DNA of 55,740 nt. It comes from JAAYAY01 sp964429355. GTDB taxonomy: Bacteria > Planctomycetota > Planctomycetia > Pirellulales > Thermoguttaceae. The DNA is taken from the NCBI GenBank assembly GCA_964429355.1, contig CAYSCH010000008.1:1-55740 (forward strand). The letters run 5' to 3'. Under the pieces are notes generated by a model. That model was given only the letters and a program-made list of their open reading frames with translations, had not been told where the DNA came from and made no database searches. Position numbers and translations under genes: made by a program. Shown here piece by piece: positions 8,213-17,800 of the stretch. Position 1 is the stretch's first letter; every line of letters begins with the position of its first letter.

Positions 8213-8860
8213 CTACGGTCCCTTAGCCTGCAGTTTCGCGGCCACCGTTGCCAGGCGATGGCCGAGGAGGCGGGCGGCCTGGAGTTCCTGGTCGCTGACG
8301 CCGGGATCGAGGGGGCCGGTCATTGCCGAAGAGCCGGGCTCGCCCCAGATGTCTTCACCTTCCGCATCCTGGTAGAGGGGCCCGGCGACGATCATGCGGT
8401 TGTTGATCATGAACAGGAGCAGGGAGACGACGACGAACTCCTTGCCGGCGGTCTGGCCTCCGCCGGTGCTGAAGGCGCCGCCGACCTTATCGGTGAAGTC
8501 GACCTTCCATTTCCAGTTCCAGTCGTCGATCGCAACCTTCATCCTGCCGGGAATACCGGCGAAGTAGGTGGGGGCTCCCAGGGCGATGGCGTGGGCGGCC
8601 TGGAGATCCTGCTTGGTGATGTCCTCAACCTTTTTGATCGTGACGCTCGTTCCCGGCACCTGCTTGGCGCCCTCCACAACACCTTGGGCAAAGCGCTCCG
8701 TATTGCCGTGAAGGGAGTAGTAGGCGACGAGCACCTGCACGGCCGGTTGGGAATTGTGTCTGGGCCCATTCTGTTCGGCCGCGCGGGCCGGCTGCAGCGG
8801 GAGCAAGAGGAGCAGGGGTACGAGAGCCGGAATTCGGATTGTGCGGTAGGTGTGTTTCAT
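8213..8860 (-). CDS. Exported flavodoxin-like (WrbA-type) protein
   Basis: A 215-aa protein with a cleavable signal peptide (MKHTYRTIRIPALVPLLLLLPLQPARA). The mature domain starts QVLVAYYSLHGNTERFAQGV, the phosphate-binding loop of flavodoxins. ALGAPTYFAGIPGRMK and GGAFSTGGGQTAGKE match the FMN-binding loops of WrbA/NAD(P)H:quinone oxidoreductases. Export of an FMN protein is unusual outside planctomycetes and suggests a periplasmic redox role. AGGAGC lies 8 bp before the start at 8860. The next gene on the strand, starting further upstream at 9859, is an exported isomerase-like protein, and the two may be co-transcribed. Confidence 0.8.
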   Translation of the reverse strand: MKHTYRTIRIPALVPLLLLLPLQPARAAEQNGPRHNSQPAVQVLVAYYSLHGNTERFAQGVVEGAKQVPGTSVTIKKVEDITKQDLQAAHAIALGAPTYFAGIPGRMKVAIDDWNWKWKVDFTDKVGGAFSTGGGQTAGKEFVVVSLLLFMINNRMIVAGPLYQDAEGEDIWGEPGSSAMTGPLDPGVSDQELQAARLLGHRLATVAAKLQAKGP

Positions 8861-8986
8861 GGGATTGCTCCTGTGGACGTGCGGCATATCAGTCTCAGCC
8901 GATGGATCGTTCTGCCGCTACGGCCTCGTTCGGTCCATGCGCTCGCCCGGTGGCGATGACCGATGGCACCGGGCACACGGGAGGGA

Positions 8987-9859
8987 CTACTGGATCGCGT
9001 CCCATGCCTGCTTGGACCGTTTGAGGTTGTCGCGGATATCGCCCTTGATCGCATAGCACTGCAGGCCGATGGGGCCCTTGTAGCCCGTGGTATCGAGCAA
9101 CCGCAGCAGGCGGGCATTGTCGAACGTGCCTCGGTCGAGGGTTTGGATCAACCGGTCCCAGTCCATATTGCGGGTGTCGCCGGAATCGGCTCCATTGATG
9201 CTCACGAGCATGAGGTGCGGCAGCGACTGGCGAATCACCTGTTCCATCTCCGCCTCGTCGTGCTGTTTGAGGAAGTGGCAAAGGTTGAAGGATGTGCCGA
9301 CGTTCGGCCGATCCACCTTGGTCACGACCCGCAAGGCGTCGGCATTGGTTGAGACGTAAAAGCCCACGTGCGGGTAGAGTACGACCTGAAGACCTGCCTT
9401 GTCGGCCATGGCGGCGATCTGGCGAACGACGGCCACCGCCCGCTGGTCGAGTTCTTGCGAGGGCGAACTGGCGCCATGCAGGTGGATCCAGAGGGCGGTG
9501 CGGTGGGGCTTGAGTTGCTCGATGGCCTTGGGCAGGCCGGGATCGTAAGGGGGGGCGTCGGGAGCGAGATTGACGGCAACGTAGGTGCTGAACATTCTCA
9601 AGCCGCGGGCGTCGAGGGCCTTGAGCATCTGGGGTATATCATTCACTCCGGTGTAGCCAATCCCCTGATAGCCCAGCTCCGCGAGAACGTCGGCCTGCTG
9701 CTCGGGCTTCATTCCGACGTCGCGTCCGACGCCGTTGTCGAAGGCGAAGAAGGGCCGATGAGAAGGCTCTTCCCCGCTGGTGTTTGCGGCCAGGCAGAGA
9801 GAACCGAGCAGGACGATTCCCAAGATACCGATTGGGTAGCGGCAGGCAATGTGCAGCAT
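8987..9859 (-). CDS. Exported sugar phosphate isomerase/epimerase-like TIM barrel
   Basis: A 290-aa protein of the xylose isomerase-like/AP endonuclease 2 TIM-barrel superfamily. Residues 1-28 form a signal peptide ending at AANTSGEE. LAELGYQGIGYTGVND is the first barrel strand region, LWIHLHG and VVLYPHVGFY are mid-barrel strands carrying His, and GTSFNLCHFLKQHDEAE holds the usual metal-site His and Glu/Asp. It ends with LLDTTGYKGPIGLQCYAIKGD. Planctomycetes encode many such exported proteins, probably acting on sugars or inositols; the substrate is unknown. CAGGAG lies 8 bp before the ATG. A 45-bp gap separates it from the primase-helicase gene upstream. Confidence 0.8.
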   Translation of the reverse strand: MLHIACRYPIGILGIVLLGSLCLAANTSGEEPSHRPFFAFDNGVGRDVGMKPEQQADVLAELGYQGIGYTGVNDIPQMLKALDARGLRMFSTYVAVNLAPDAPPYDPGLPKAIEQLKPHRTALWIHLHGASSPSQELDQRAVAVVRQIAAMADKAGLQVVLYPHVGFYVSTNADALRVVTKVDRPNVGTSFNLCHFLKQHDEAEMEQVIRQSLPHLMLVSINGADSGDTRNMDWDRLIQTLDRGTFDNARLLRLLDTTGYKGPIGLQCYAIKGDIRDNLKRSKQAWDAIQ

Positions 9860-9904
9860 GATGTGACTCCTGAGTTTTGCGGCGAGTTCGGCGGTGATCG
9901 CTGG

Positions 9905-12379
9905 TCAGTGTAGTTGACGGCTGTGGCCTTTGCCAGCGACGAAACCTGACTGGGCCTGGGTGATTCCCGCAGGTTGCAGGCGGCGGTGGACCAGGGTTCG
10001 CTGGATGGTGTCGAGGATTGCGTCGAGGTGTTTGCCCACGTCTTCGGCGAGGAAGCGGAGGACGAAGTAACCGTTTTCCTGGAGGAGGATGTCTTTTCGC
10101 CGATCGCGGCGGTAGGCCTCGGGGTCGGCCAAGTGCTGGCCGCCGTCGAGTTCGATCGCGATGCGAGCCTCGGCGCAGAGGAGATCCACCTCCATGTGTC
10201 CCCGGGAGTCAAAGGGGATCGGCAGTTGGACGTTGAGGCGGAACAGGCCGGCGGTATCCGGGAGGGTCTCGAGCCGGTGGTAGAAGAACGCCTCGCTGGC
10301 ACTTCGCGCACGGTGGATTCCTTCGGCATCGGGGGCGAAGGGGCGGGCTGCGTGAACAAACAGGTTTGCCAAGGGATCGTCGACGCCGTCGCGGACGAGG
10401 CGCCGCACGCTCGACGCGTACTCATTTTTCCACTGGGGATCGACGGGAAGCGGCACCCCGGCGGGCCAACCCGGCACGGCACTGGCGGGCAAGACGAGGG
10501 TGTAGCCGACCGCTTCGTAGCCGCGGCAACGCCGATCGAACATGCGGGACAGCATGGGAACGTTCAGATCGGCATAGTCAAACACCCGCACCTCGCGCTT
10601 GCGATGGTGGAGACGGTGCAGACGGCCGACATATTGGGCAATCGTTCCGCGCCACGAGATGGGGAGGGTCAGAAACAGGGTATCCAGCCGCGCGTCGTCG
10701 AATCCCTCGCCCACATATCGCCCGGTGGCCAGCAGCACTCGATCTTCATCGTCGGGAATCGATGCCAGGCGTGCGATAATGGCCCGGGCCTCCTTGGGCC
10801 GCACACCGCCGCGAAGGACCACGAGGTGGCGAATTCTGGGCGACAGTTGAGCCTCCAGGCTATCGAGATGCTCGTTGCGTTCGGTGAGCACCAGGGGCGA
10901 GCGGCCCTCCTGGACTGCCTGCACGACGTCTTCGCATATGACCCGATTGCGATCCTGGTCGGCGACCAGCTCGCGATAGAGGTCCTGGAACTGGATGCGC
11001 ACGTCGGGATCGGCGGGTTCCGACGGGCAGAACGAGGTCGGGCGAACCAGCACGGTGTGGGCGAAAGGGTGTGTGTCGGCCTGCGCCTTTGCGTCGACAC
11101 GGTGCCGGACCGGGCCGCACTGCATCAGGATGATTGGGTGGTGGCCGTCCTTGCGAGCGACCGTGGCGGAGAGTCCGGTGACGAATCTTGCCTTGGCTCG
11201 CCGGACAACGTGTTCAAAACTCTGGGCGGGCAGATGATGGCACTCATCGATGATGAGATGGCCATATTCTCCCACGCAATCGTTGACAAGGCCCTTGTGC
11301 CCGAGGCTCTGGATGACTGCCACGTCGAGGGAGCCGGTGGGCTTCTTGTGCCTGCCGCCTATTCGGCCGATGGATTTCGGCGGCAGGTTGAGAAACATCG
11401 ACAATCGCTCGACCCACTGCTCCAGCAACTGGCGGCGGTGGACGAGAACCAGCGTGCTGACGGCGCGCTGGGCGATGAGCCAGGCGGCAATGACGGTCTT
11501 GCCGAAAGCGGTTGTGGCCGACAGGACTCCGGTGTCGTAGGCCAACATCGCCCGGGCGGCGATCTCCTGCTCCGGGAGCAATTGGCCCTCGAAGGTCAAG
11601 TCGAGAGGCGTGCCGCGGCAGCGCTCGTCGCGGATGACAGTGGCAATGCCCAGGCCGGAAAGAAGCTTTTCGACGTCCTCCAAGCAGCCCCGCGGCAGAC
11701 CGATGTGAAGAGGACAGTCTTCGGCGCAGCCGATGATTCGCGGCTTGTCGTAGGTCGGCAGACGCATCGCCTGAGCCTTGTAGAACTCGGGATTCTGAAA
11801 GGCCGCAAGCCGCAGGAGCCGGTTCCGCAGGGCCGGAGGCAATGGATCCTTGGCAACGTAGATCTGATCGCCGAGAGTCAGTTCCAGGCTCTCGGGCAGC
11901 GGGCCGGCGAGGGGGAATTCCTTGCGGCGGCGGGAGGGCGGCGCCGTCCAGGGCTCGGCATCGTCTTCATCCGCCGAGGCGATGCGAACGCCAACGATGC
12001 GTCCGCGCCGTTCGGCATCCTGAACGATCTGCTCAACGGTGGAGCGATCGATCCTGGCGAGCGTCGACAGGAAGGCCCATTGGTCCGGGTAGGGAACCCG
12101 GTGCTCGTCGACAAATACGCTATTGCCTCGGTCTCGCGATTGCTTCTGGAGCGGCAGGGCGATCAGGTTGCCAAGCCCGCCTTGAGGGAGCGTGTCTTGA
12201 TTGGGAAAGAAGCGGTCGTAGGAATCCAGGCCGATGTCGGGCCGGCGGTCCATGGTTTCGGTGAGGATGTGGGAGCCGAGCCTGCGAGCCAGGGCTGCGG
12301 GGATGGCCTCCTGGAAGAACAGCCAGACGTGGCCGCCGCAACCGGATCGCGACCGCTCGAGGGCGGCCGTCAGGTTCAT
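9905..12379 (-). CDS. TOTE-type primase (C-terminal half)-DEAD helicase-DUF559 nuclease; downstream part of an interrupted gene
   Basis: This 824-aa reading frame holds most of a TOTE conflict-system protein. Residues 1-110 (AALERSRSGCGGHVWLFF onward) are the second half of an archaeo-eukaryotic-type primase domain. An SF2 helicase follows: Walker A-type TTAFGKT near 290, DECH near 378, GLSATVARKDG, and QYVGRLHRLHH. The last about 110 residues (GHMEVDLLCAEARIAIELDGGQH) are a DUF559/Vsr-like endonuclease. The true gene begins at 12781: reading continues in the same frame through 12467-12469, which is TAG. The primase catalytic DFD lies between that stop and the Met at 12379, so this ORF alone lacks it. 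Family members are predicted anti-element defence enzymes. Confidence 0.8.
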   Translation of the reverse strand: MNLTAALERSRSGCGGHVWLFFQEAIPAALARRLGSHILTETMDRRPDIGLDSYDRFFPNQDTLPQGGLGNLIALPLQKQSRDRGNSVFVDEHRVPYPDQWAFLSTLARIDRSTVEQIVQDAERRGRIVGVRIASADEDDAEPWTAPPSRRRKEFPLAGPLPESLELTLGDQIYVAKDPLPPALRNRLLRLAAFQNPEFYKAQAMRLPTYDKPRIIGCAEDCPLHIGLPRGCLEDVEKLLSGLGIATVIRDERCRGTPLDLTFEGQLLPEQEIAARAMLAYDTGVLSATTAFGKTVIAAWLIAQRAVSTLVLVHRRQLLEQWVERLSMFLNLPPKSIGRIGGRHKKPTGSLDVAVIQSLGHKGLVNDCVGEYGHLIIDECHHLPAQSFEHVVRRAKARFVTGLSATVARKDGHHPIILMQCGPVRHRVDAKAQADTHPFAHTVLVRPTSFCPSEPADPDVRIQFQDLYRELVADQDRNRVICEDVVQAVQEGRSPLVLTERNEHLDSLEAQLSPRIRHLVVLRGGVRPKEARAIIARLASIPDDEDRVLLATGRYVGEGFDDARLDTLFLTLPISWRGTIAQYVGRLHRLHHRKREVRVFDYADLNVPMLSRMFDRRCRGYEAVGYTLVLPASAVPGWPAGVPLPVDPQWKNEYASSVRRLVRDGVDDPLANLFVHAARPFAPDAEGIHRARSASEAFFYHRLETLPDTAGLFRLNVQLPIPFDSRGHMEVDLLCAEARIAIELDGGQHLADPEAYRRDRRKDILLQENGYFVLRFLAEDVGKHLDAILDTIQRTLVHRRLQPAGITQAQSGFVAGKGHSRQLH

Positions 12380-12466
12380 TTGGCGACAGGTCTCCAGGAC
12401 GGCTCGGGCATCTTCCTGCCAATGGGTCTTGTCGAAATCGGCCGCCAGGAAGAAGCAGGTTTCGTC

Positions 12467-12781
12467 CTAGAGCATGGGATAGACGCCAATGACGAAATCG
12501 TGTCCTTCGTCGTCGCGGCCGGAGAGGTGCCAGCGTATGACCGCGTCAGTCACGGGAAGGAAACTGCGGTGCTGGCAGGCGGAGCATTTGATCCTGGGCT
12601 TCTGGCAGATACCCGGAGTCCACTCATTGGCGCACGCCGGCTGATAGCCGGACTTGCCGGTCTTGCGGCTCTCGAAGCGACGAGGATAGACGTCGTCGCG
12701 TCCGCGGAAGAGCGAGCGAAAGAGGGCGATCTTGGAGTCGGGCGGGGAGCGGCGATGGACAGGATCGAGTTGTGAGGCCAT
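12467..12781 (-). pseudogene. N-terminal fragment of the TOTE primase gene, ended by an in-frame amber codon
   Basis: From the ATG at 12781 about 104 residues are read before TAG at 12469-12467. The segment has the family's zinc-binding-like CQKPRIKCSACQ and FLPVTDAVIRWHL, then GVYPML. After the TAG the same frame continues DETCFFLAADFDKTHW, exactly the expected continuation with the primase DxD pair. One base change from CAG (Gln) or GAG (Glu) would explain the stop. It may be a real nonsense mutation that silences a defence gene, an assembly error, or readthrough; the sequence cannot decide. Confidence 0.75.
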
Positions 12782-13197
12782 CGGGCAATCCGGAAGACAA
12801 AGGAGCGTTGATGGGCAGGAGCGGGGAGCGCTGAGCAGGGAGCAGGGAGCCAGGCGCGGTAGTATGCCAGGTGAGATGGGGTAAAAGGGACTTTTCGGGA
12901 CGCGTGCGTTGTGATGCGTCAGAAGTGATCGGGCGAGGGGAGTGTTTGCAGGTCGCTTTGATGGAGGTATCTGCAATTTGGGCACAAGGCCCTAACCCAA
13001 GCAGTACCAGACGACTTATACTCGCCCCGCTCGCCCAAATCTACTTTCGGATCACACACGCGTGCCGAGACCATTTGGTTCAGATTCTTTGCACCCCATC
13101 GAAGTGTTGGTGCAAAACCTGCGTGTTGCGGAACCCCATCGAAAGCGTTCTTTGACAACTTGGCAGTTCAATTGCGATCGGCAGCAGCCGGTCATCC
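12782..13197. other. Intergenic region with no recognised gene
   Basis: About 415 bp upstream of the TOTE gene and downstream of the ceramidase-like gene. GGGAGC-type units repeat around 12820-12860. CCCCATCGAA occurs twice about 40 bp apart (near 13095 and 13135). TTGACA at 13154-13159 resembles a -35 box but points at the convergent gene end. I find no convincing ORF, tRNA or CRISPR repeat. Confidence 0.4.
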
Positions 13198-14724
13198 TCA
13201 GTCCAGCTCAGGAGGCACGCGGCCGTAGGACCAAGGTTGACCCTCGAACTTGGGCAGCGGAGGAGGCAGGGGAACCGCGCCCGGTTGCCGGTGGGAAGCC
13301 AGCCCGATCAATGCCTCGGCGATCTGGCGGCCGGCGGTCGGTTCGAGGTTGCTGTAGCTGGTCAGCCGCGTCTCGTAGCCGCCCCCCTTCGGGCCAAGTG
13401 CCTCCTCGGTCGGTACATAGCCGACGCAACCGTTGGCCAGCGACACTGGAAATGTGAACGGGAACTTGCTGCCCGCCGTGATGTCCAATCCGTACTGGCA
13501 GAAGTACTCCGCCGGACACGACAGGAACACGGCCGGGCCAACCTGAACGGCCTGCACCTCCACATCGGCGACCGGCTCCTTCTTGACCCGCGCGTCGAGC
13601 ACGACCGTCTCCTTGGCAAACGTCCACTCGGTCGCGTCGACCTTACCCGGCTTTTGCCCCACCAGCTCCAGCGCACGGGCGACACGCTCCGGTTTCGGCG
13701 CCCGGCGATTAATCTTGAGCACCTGGCTCTCGGCACCGACCGGCGCCAGCGGCCCGGCGGCTTGCTCGACCGCCACCAGGGTCTTGACCGCCTCGGCGCC
13801 CACCCGTCCGCCGACATACCGCGCCGAGACCTCGCCGAACTGTCTGATCTGGTAGGGGCTGCGGTTGTCGACCTGGGTCACATCGCCCGCCATGCCCGGC
13901 ACAAATACCACCACGGCCTGATCGCCCATCAGGCCGCGGATCGTCTTCTCAAGGTAGCAAATCCAGTCGGCCGAGATGCCCCCCGGCCCGGTCGTTCCGT
14001 GACAGGCAAAGTTGACCACGCAGCCCAGGAACTGCCCTTCGTTGTTCCACGCACCCAGAACACCGACCTGCGGATCGATCGGCCCGGCCGGTTCGACGAT
14101 GTCTGGATTGCCCTGGCCGGGGTGCGTCATCGAGACGCCGTCGCGCATGCGGAAGCGCCGATTGAATGCCGCCTGCTCGTCGCGACCGAAGCCAGCCGCA
14201 GCACGAGCGGGAACCTTCGCCGCATCGGCGGCGACCACGGCTGCGACGATCTCGCGCTGAACACGGGCGAGGTACTCGGGATGGGCGGTGACCGTATTGT
14301 CGTAGACCAGCGACTTGACGAGCGGCGAGGCGTCGTCGAACTCGCCCGGGAGAAAGAAACCCACCGGACCGGCCGCATGGGAGTGCGAAGCCGCGATCAG
14401 CACCGCCTCCGGCGCGATCCCGCACTTCTCCTGGATTTCCCGGCGGATCGCCAACACGGTGGGGCGCCGGATGAAGAGGGCGTCGATGCCGACGATTGCC
14501 ACCCGCCCCGACCCCTCGCCAAACACGGCCGCCCGCACCTTGCACGGATCGTGGAGCGATGTGTGATACGCTTTTCCATAGCCGCCCGGCGCTTCCATGC
14601 CGATCTCGGGCGTGATGTCCCGCTCGGCAAAGCCGGCCTGGAAGGTCGGCTCCGCGGCGCCTGCCGCGGCCGCAAACAGGATTCCCAGACAGAAACCAAC
14701 CTGGAAGAGCATTCGTATCTTCAT
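13198..14724 (-). CDS. Secreted neutral/alkaline ceramidase-like hydrolase
   Basis: A 508-aa protein with signal peptide (cut near AAAGAAEPTF). QAGFAERDITPEIGMEAPGGYGK opens the neutral/alkaline non-lysosomal ceramidase N-terminal domain. ASHSHAAGP contains the HSH zinc motif; NFACHGTTG and VVFVPGMAGDVTQVDNRSPY follow as in the family. CVGYVPTEEALGPKGGGYE near the C-terminus is also typical. True ceramidases cleave N-acyl sphingosines; planctomycete relatives are numerous and may act on other amides or esters. GAGGAG lies 8 bp before the ATG. A related, shorter paralog is at 19143-20537. Confidence 0.85.
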   Translation of the reverse strand: MKIRMLFQVGFCLGILFAAAAGAAEPTFQAGFAERDITPEIGMEAPGGYGKAYHTSLHDPCKVRAAVFGEGSGRVAIVGIDALFIRRPTVLAIRREIQEKCGIAPEAVLIAASHSHAAGPVGFFLPGEFDDASPLVKSLVYDNTVTAHPEYLARVQREIVAAVVAADAAKVPARAAAGFGRDEQAAFNRRFRMRDGVSMTHPGQGNPDIVEPAGPIDPQVGVLGAWNNEGQFLGCVVNFACHGTTGPGGISADWICYLEKTIRGLMGDQAVVVFVPGMAGDVTQVDNRSPYQIRQFGEVSARYVGGRVGAEAVKTLVAVEQAAGPLAPVGAESQVLKINRRAPKPERVARALELVGQKPGKVDATEWTFAKETVVLDARVKKEPVADVEVQAVQVGPAVFLSCPAEYFCQYGLDITAGSKFPFTFPVSLANGCVGYVPTEEALGPKGGGYETRLTSYSNLEPTAGRQIAEALIGLASHRQPGAVPLPPPLPKFEGQPWSYGRVPPELD

Positions 14725-14847
14725 CTCTCATTCTCCTCAATACCGCGGCCATGTATCGTGGGACGAGGCTATCGTACCGCACGCTGGAGGCAACCGCAAC
14801 GAGTCCGATATCGTCAATTTGGCGCGTCAAGACGCGCCCTGCCAGCT

Positions 14848-17800
14848 TCACTCCTCGGGCACATAGGCGAAGGATGCCTGGAGGGGGTAGCTGCAGGTGC
14901 ACCCCGAGCTAGCCTCGGGAATGGAGATCATGCCGCCGGCGGGAATGATGTTGATGAAGCAGCCGGGGCGGCTCACGCTGTTCAGTGCCAGTCCGGTACC
15001 GCTCGCTATATCGAAACTCCGCGGATTTCCGCCGCGGAGGAAGACTGTGGACGCCGACGCCGACAGGGTCCCGCAGCCGCCGCCCGGGCTGAACGCGCGG
15101 CCTGGCAAGAGATTGCCGGACCGCAGGTCGCACTCGAAATACTTCGTCAGGACCTCATTTTCGAGGATCACCGGGTGCTGCCACTGCTCGCCGTGGGTGC
15201 CATCGATGTTGCCCGCGGCCACATCCCGCTCCCAAAGGACCGCGCCCGTGTCGGATCGGAACGCGCGGAGTCCGTAGAAGACCCGATCGGCGTTGTCGAC
15301 CTTCCCATTGAACGTTCCGCTGACGAGAACCGCGTCCGTAGCCGGCGCATAGCAGACGTAGACAATGTGCTGAAATGACAACCTGAGCGGGATCTCCCAT
15401 ACCTTTCGGCCCGACCTGGTATCCAGGGCCACCAGGAAGGTTGCGCCGCGGAAGAGCTCGTCGATGCGGATCCGGCCGTCAGGGCTTTTTTCCGCCGGCG
15501 CCCCGTCGCGGGCCTCCAGAAAATATACGCGGTCGTTGCCGATCGCGATGGCGCTGTTGGGTATCGCGGCCGCATAAGTCCATATGGGCTGGCCCGTCTG
15601 ACGATTGAGGCTGAACAGTGCCTCGCCCACGATGATCTGCCGGAAGTCGCCTTCCAGGATGGGACACATGTTGCCTTGCCTGTTGAAGGATGCGCCCGAT
15701 TTCTGGATCGTGCCAAAAACCTGGTCGTCGACGACGGCCAGGTAACCCCAGTGGCGAGTCTCGTTCGCCACAGGCTGGGGCGGCTGGAGCACGATCTCCC
15801 GCTGGCCGGTGGCGACGTTCAACCCCCAGCAGGTGTCGGCCACCGCGATGTAGAGGCGATCGTCGGCCAGGGCCATGTGGGCCGCGTCTTTCATCACGCC
15901 CAGACGCCGCGACCCCGGCACTTCCACTTCCCAGAGCCGCGTGCCGTTGTAGGCATCCAGGGCGATCACCCTCTCATTGGCCGGCGCGAAAAGACGCCCA
16001 TTTTTCACCAGCGGCGCCATCGTGCGGTTGTGGCGGTCGATCATGTCGCGGGGGCCCGGTTCGCCAAACCACAGCGGCGCCATCTTGCCGCAAACGAGCG
16101 TGTCGTCACTGGAGGTCGTATTGGCCGGATTGGCGTATTGGTGCGTCCACTCTCCGGCCCCAGCCAGCGGCCCCCGCCGTATCGCCACCCACGCACCATG
16201 ATCGGAAAGTACCTGCCCCCCCTCGATCGCCGCCGCGTGGAGCGTCTCCTCGGCCACCGCCGCCGTCAGCCGCTGGCCGCCGAACAGGGCCAGGCCGCCA
16301 TAGGGCCGCAGCACCCGCCGGACTTCTGACCAGTCGGCCGGCAGCTTGCCGGAAACGACCGCCTCGTCGGACACGACCAGGTTGGCAAAATACCTGGGAT
16401 AGGGCAGCTTGCCCCCGGCAACATGATGCACGCTGACCCGGCCGAGGAGCCCGGCGCGCGCCAGAGCCTGACGGGCGCGGGCCGCCTTGGCCGCGTCGGC
16501 CTCAACGCCCACGATCTGAAACTCCGATCGCGTGGCGAGCTCGTACGCCAACCGCCCCTCGCCGCAATCGAGCACCAGGGCGTAGCCCTTGCGATCGGGT
16601 GTCTGGCTGAGGATCGTCTCGGCCGCCGCCGCATACACGGCACTGAGGTTGTCGCGAGGGTAGGGTGAAACAGGGTCGGGAAACGCGACCGTTTGCAGTG
16701 GAGCGGCCGCATCGGATCGGAAGCAGTAGATTCGCCCCTCATCCGTCGACACGAACAGCCGGCCGGCCGCGACGGCCAGTCCATAGGCCCGTCCCGCGAC
16801 CTCCGCGGCCCAAGTCTCGGTGCCATCGTCGGCCCGTGCGGCGGTCACACGCCCATCGCGTCCGCAGAAGAGCATATCGCCGGCCAGCACAAACGAGTGA
16901 GCCGGCGAGTCTTTGCGCCGCCACAGAGGGCACTTGTTCTCGAGCGTGTCTTCAACTTCCGCGATCGCTCCCTGCAGCGTCTCGAGCTGGCCCTTGATCG
17001 CAGCGGTCCTGGCAGCGTCGCCGTTGCCGGCTTTTTCCAGCTCCTCGGAGACCTCCTTCTGACGCCCGCGCAGTCCTGCCAGCTCGATCGCTGATTGGAG
17101 GTACGGAGACAGCTTCATAGCAGCCAGTTCGCGTGGGCCCTGCAAGTAGAGGGTCTCTTCCTTGGCCGCCACAAAGTGGGCCGGGGTCGTCGTGCCGCCC
17201 CGAATCAGCAGTTGCCGCTGATAGCGGCTGCTCTCGCAGAAAACCTGGCCTTGCGTGGCCACGAGGTAGGTACCGCAGGTATCGACCGTACCGACCTCTT
17301 CGCCATCCTGGAGCCCGACGCCCAGCATCCCGGTCCGCCCGCTGGGGACCCAGAGAGCGCCGGCATCCGCGGCAAGGTATCCCTGGGCGGGCTGAGAGAT
17401 CGACCGTTTCCAGACCTCTTTGCCTGTTTCCGCCTCCAGCGCAAACAGGTATACGCCACGGTCCGGAAACAGGCCGGCCCCCGCATAGACGGTCGCGCCC
17501 TCGATCAGCAGCCCCGTGCGAACAGGCCACATGGAGATCATGTGCCCGTTGCCCGGCAAACGCCGGTCCACGGGAGATGTCTGATACTTCCACACCATCT
17601 CACCGCCGGCGGCTTTGAGACAGTACACGTTGCCGTCGTCGGAGCCGAAGTAGACCTTGTCTTCCCGGACTACCGGCGCGAATCGCACAGGCCCCTCGGT
17701 GTAGTACGACCAGCGCACGGCGCCCGAAGAGACGTCGAGGCAATGGACCGCATGTTCGGCGGAGGAGCCGTAGAAGAGCCAGTCGCCGGCGACGGCCAGG

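Noticed and set aside
9974..12775. 933-codon open frame antisense to the TOTE gene
   Set aside because: It mirrors codon bias of the minus-strand gene, has no recognisable motif, and the minus frame has clear helicase motifs.
13085..13200. Possible CRISPR leader or repeat near CCCCATCGAA duplicates
   Set aside because: Only two 10-bp copies, no regular spacing, and no cas gene nearby.
13237..15378. Long open frame antisense to ceramidase-like and PQQ genes
   Set aside because: It crosses two genes, is Arg-rich, and matches nothing.
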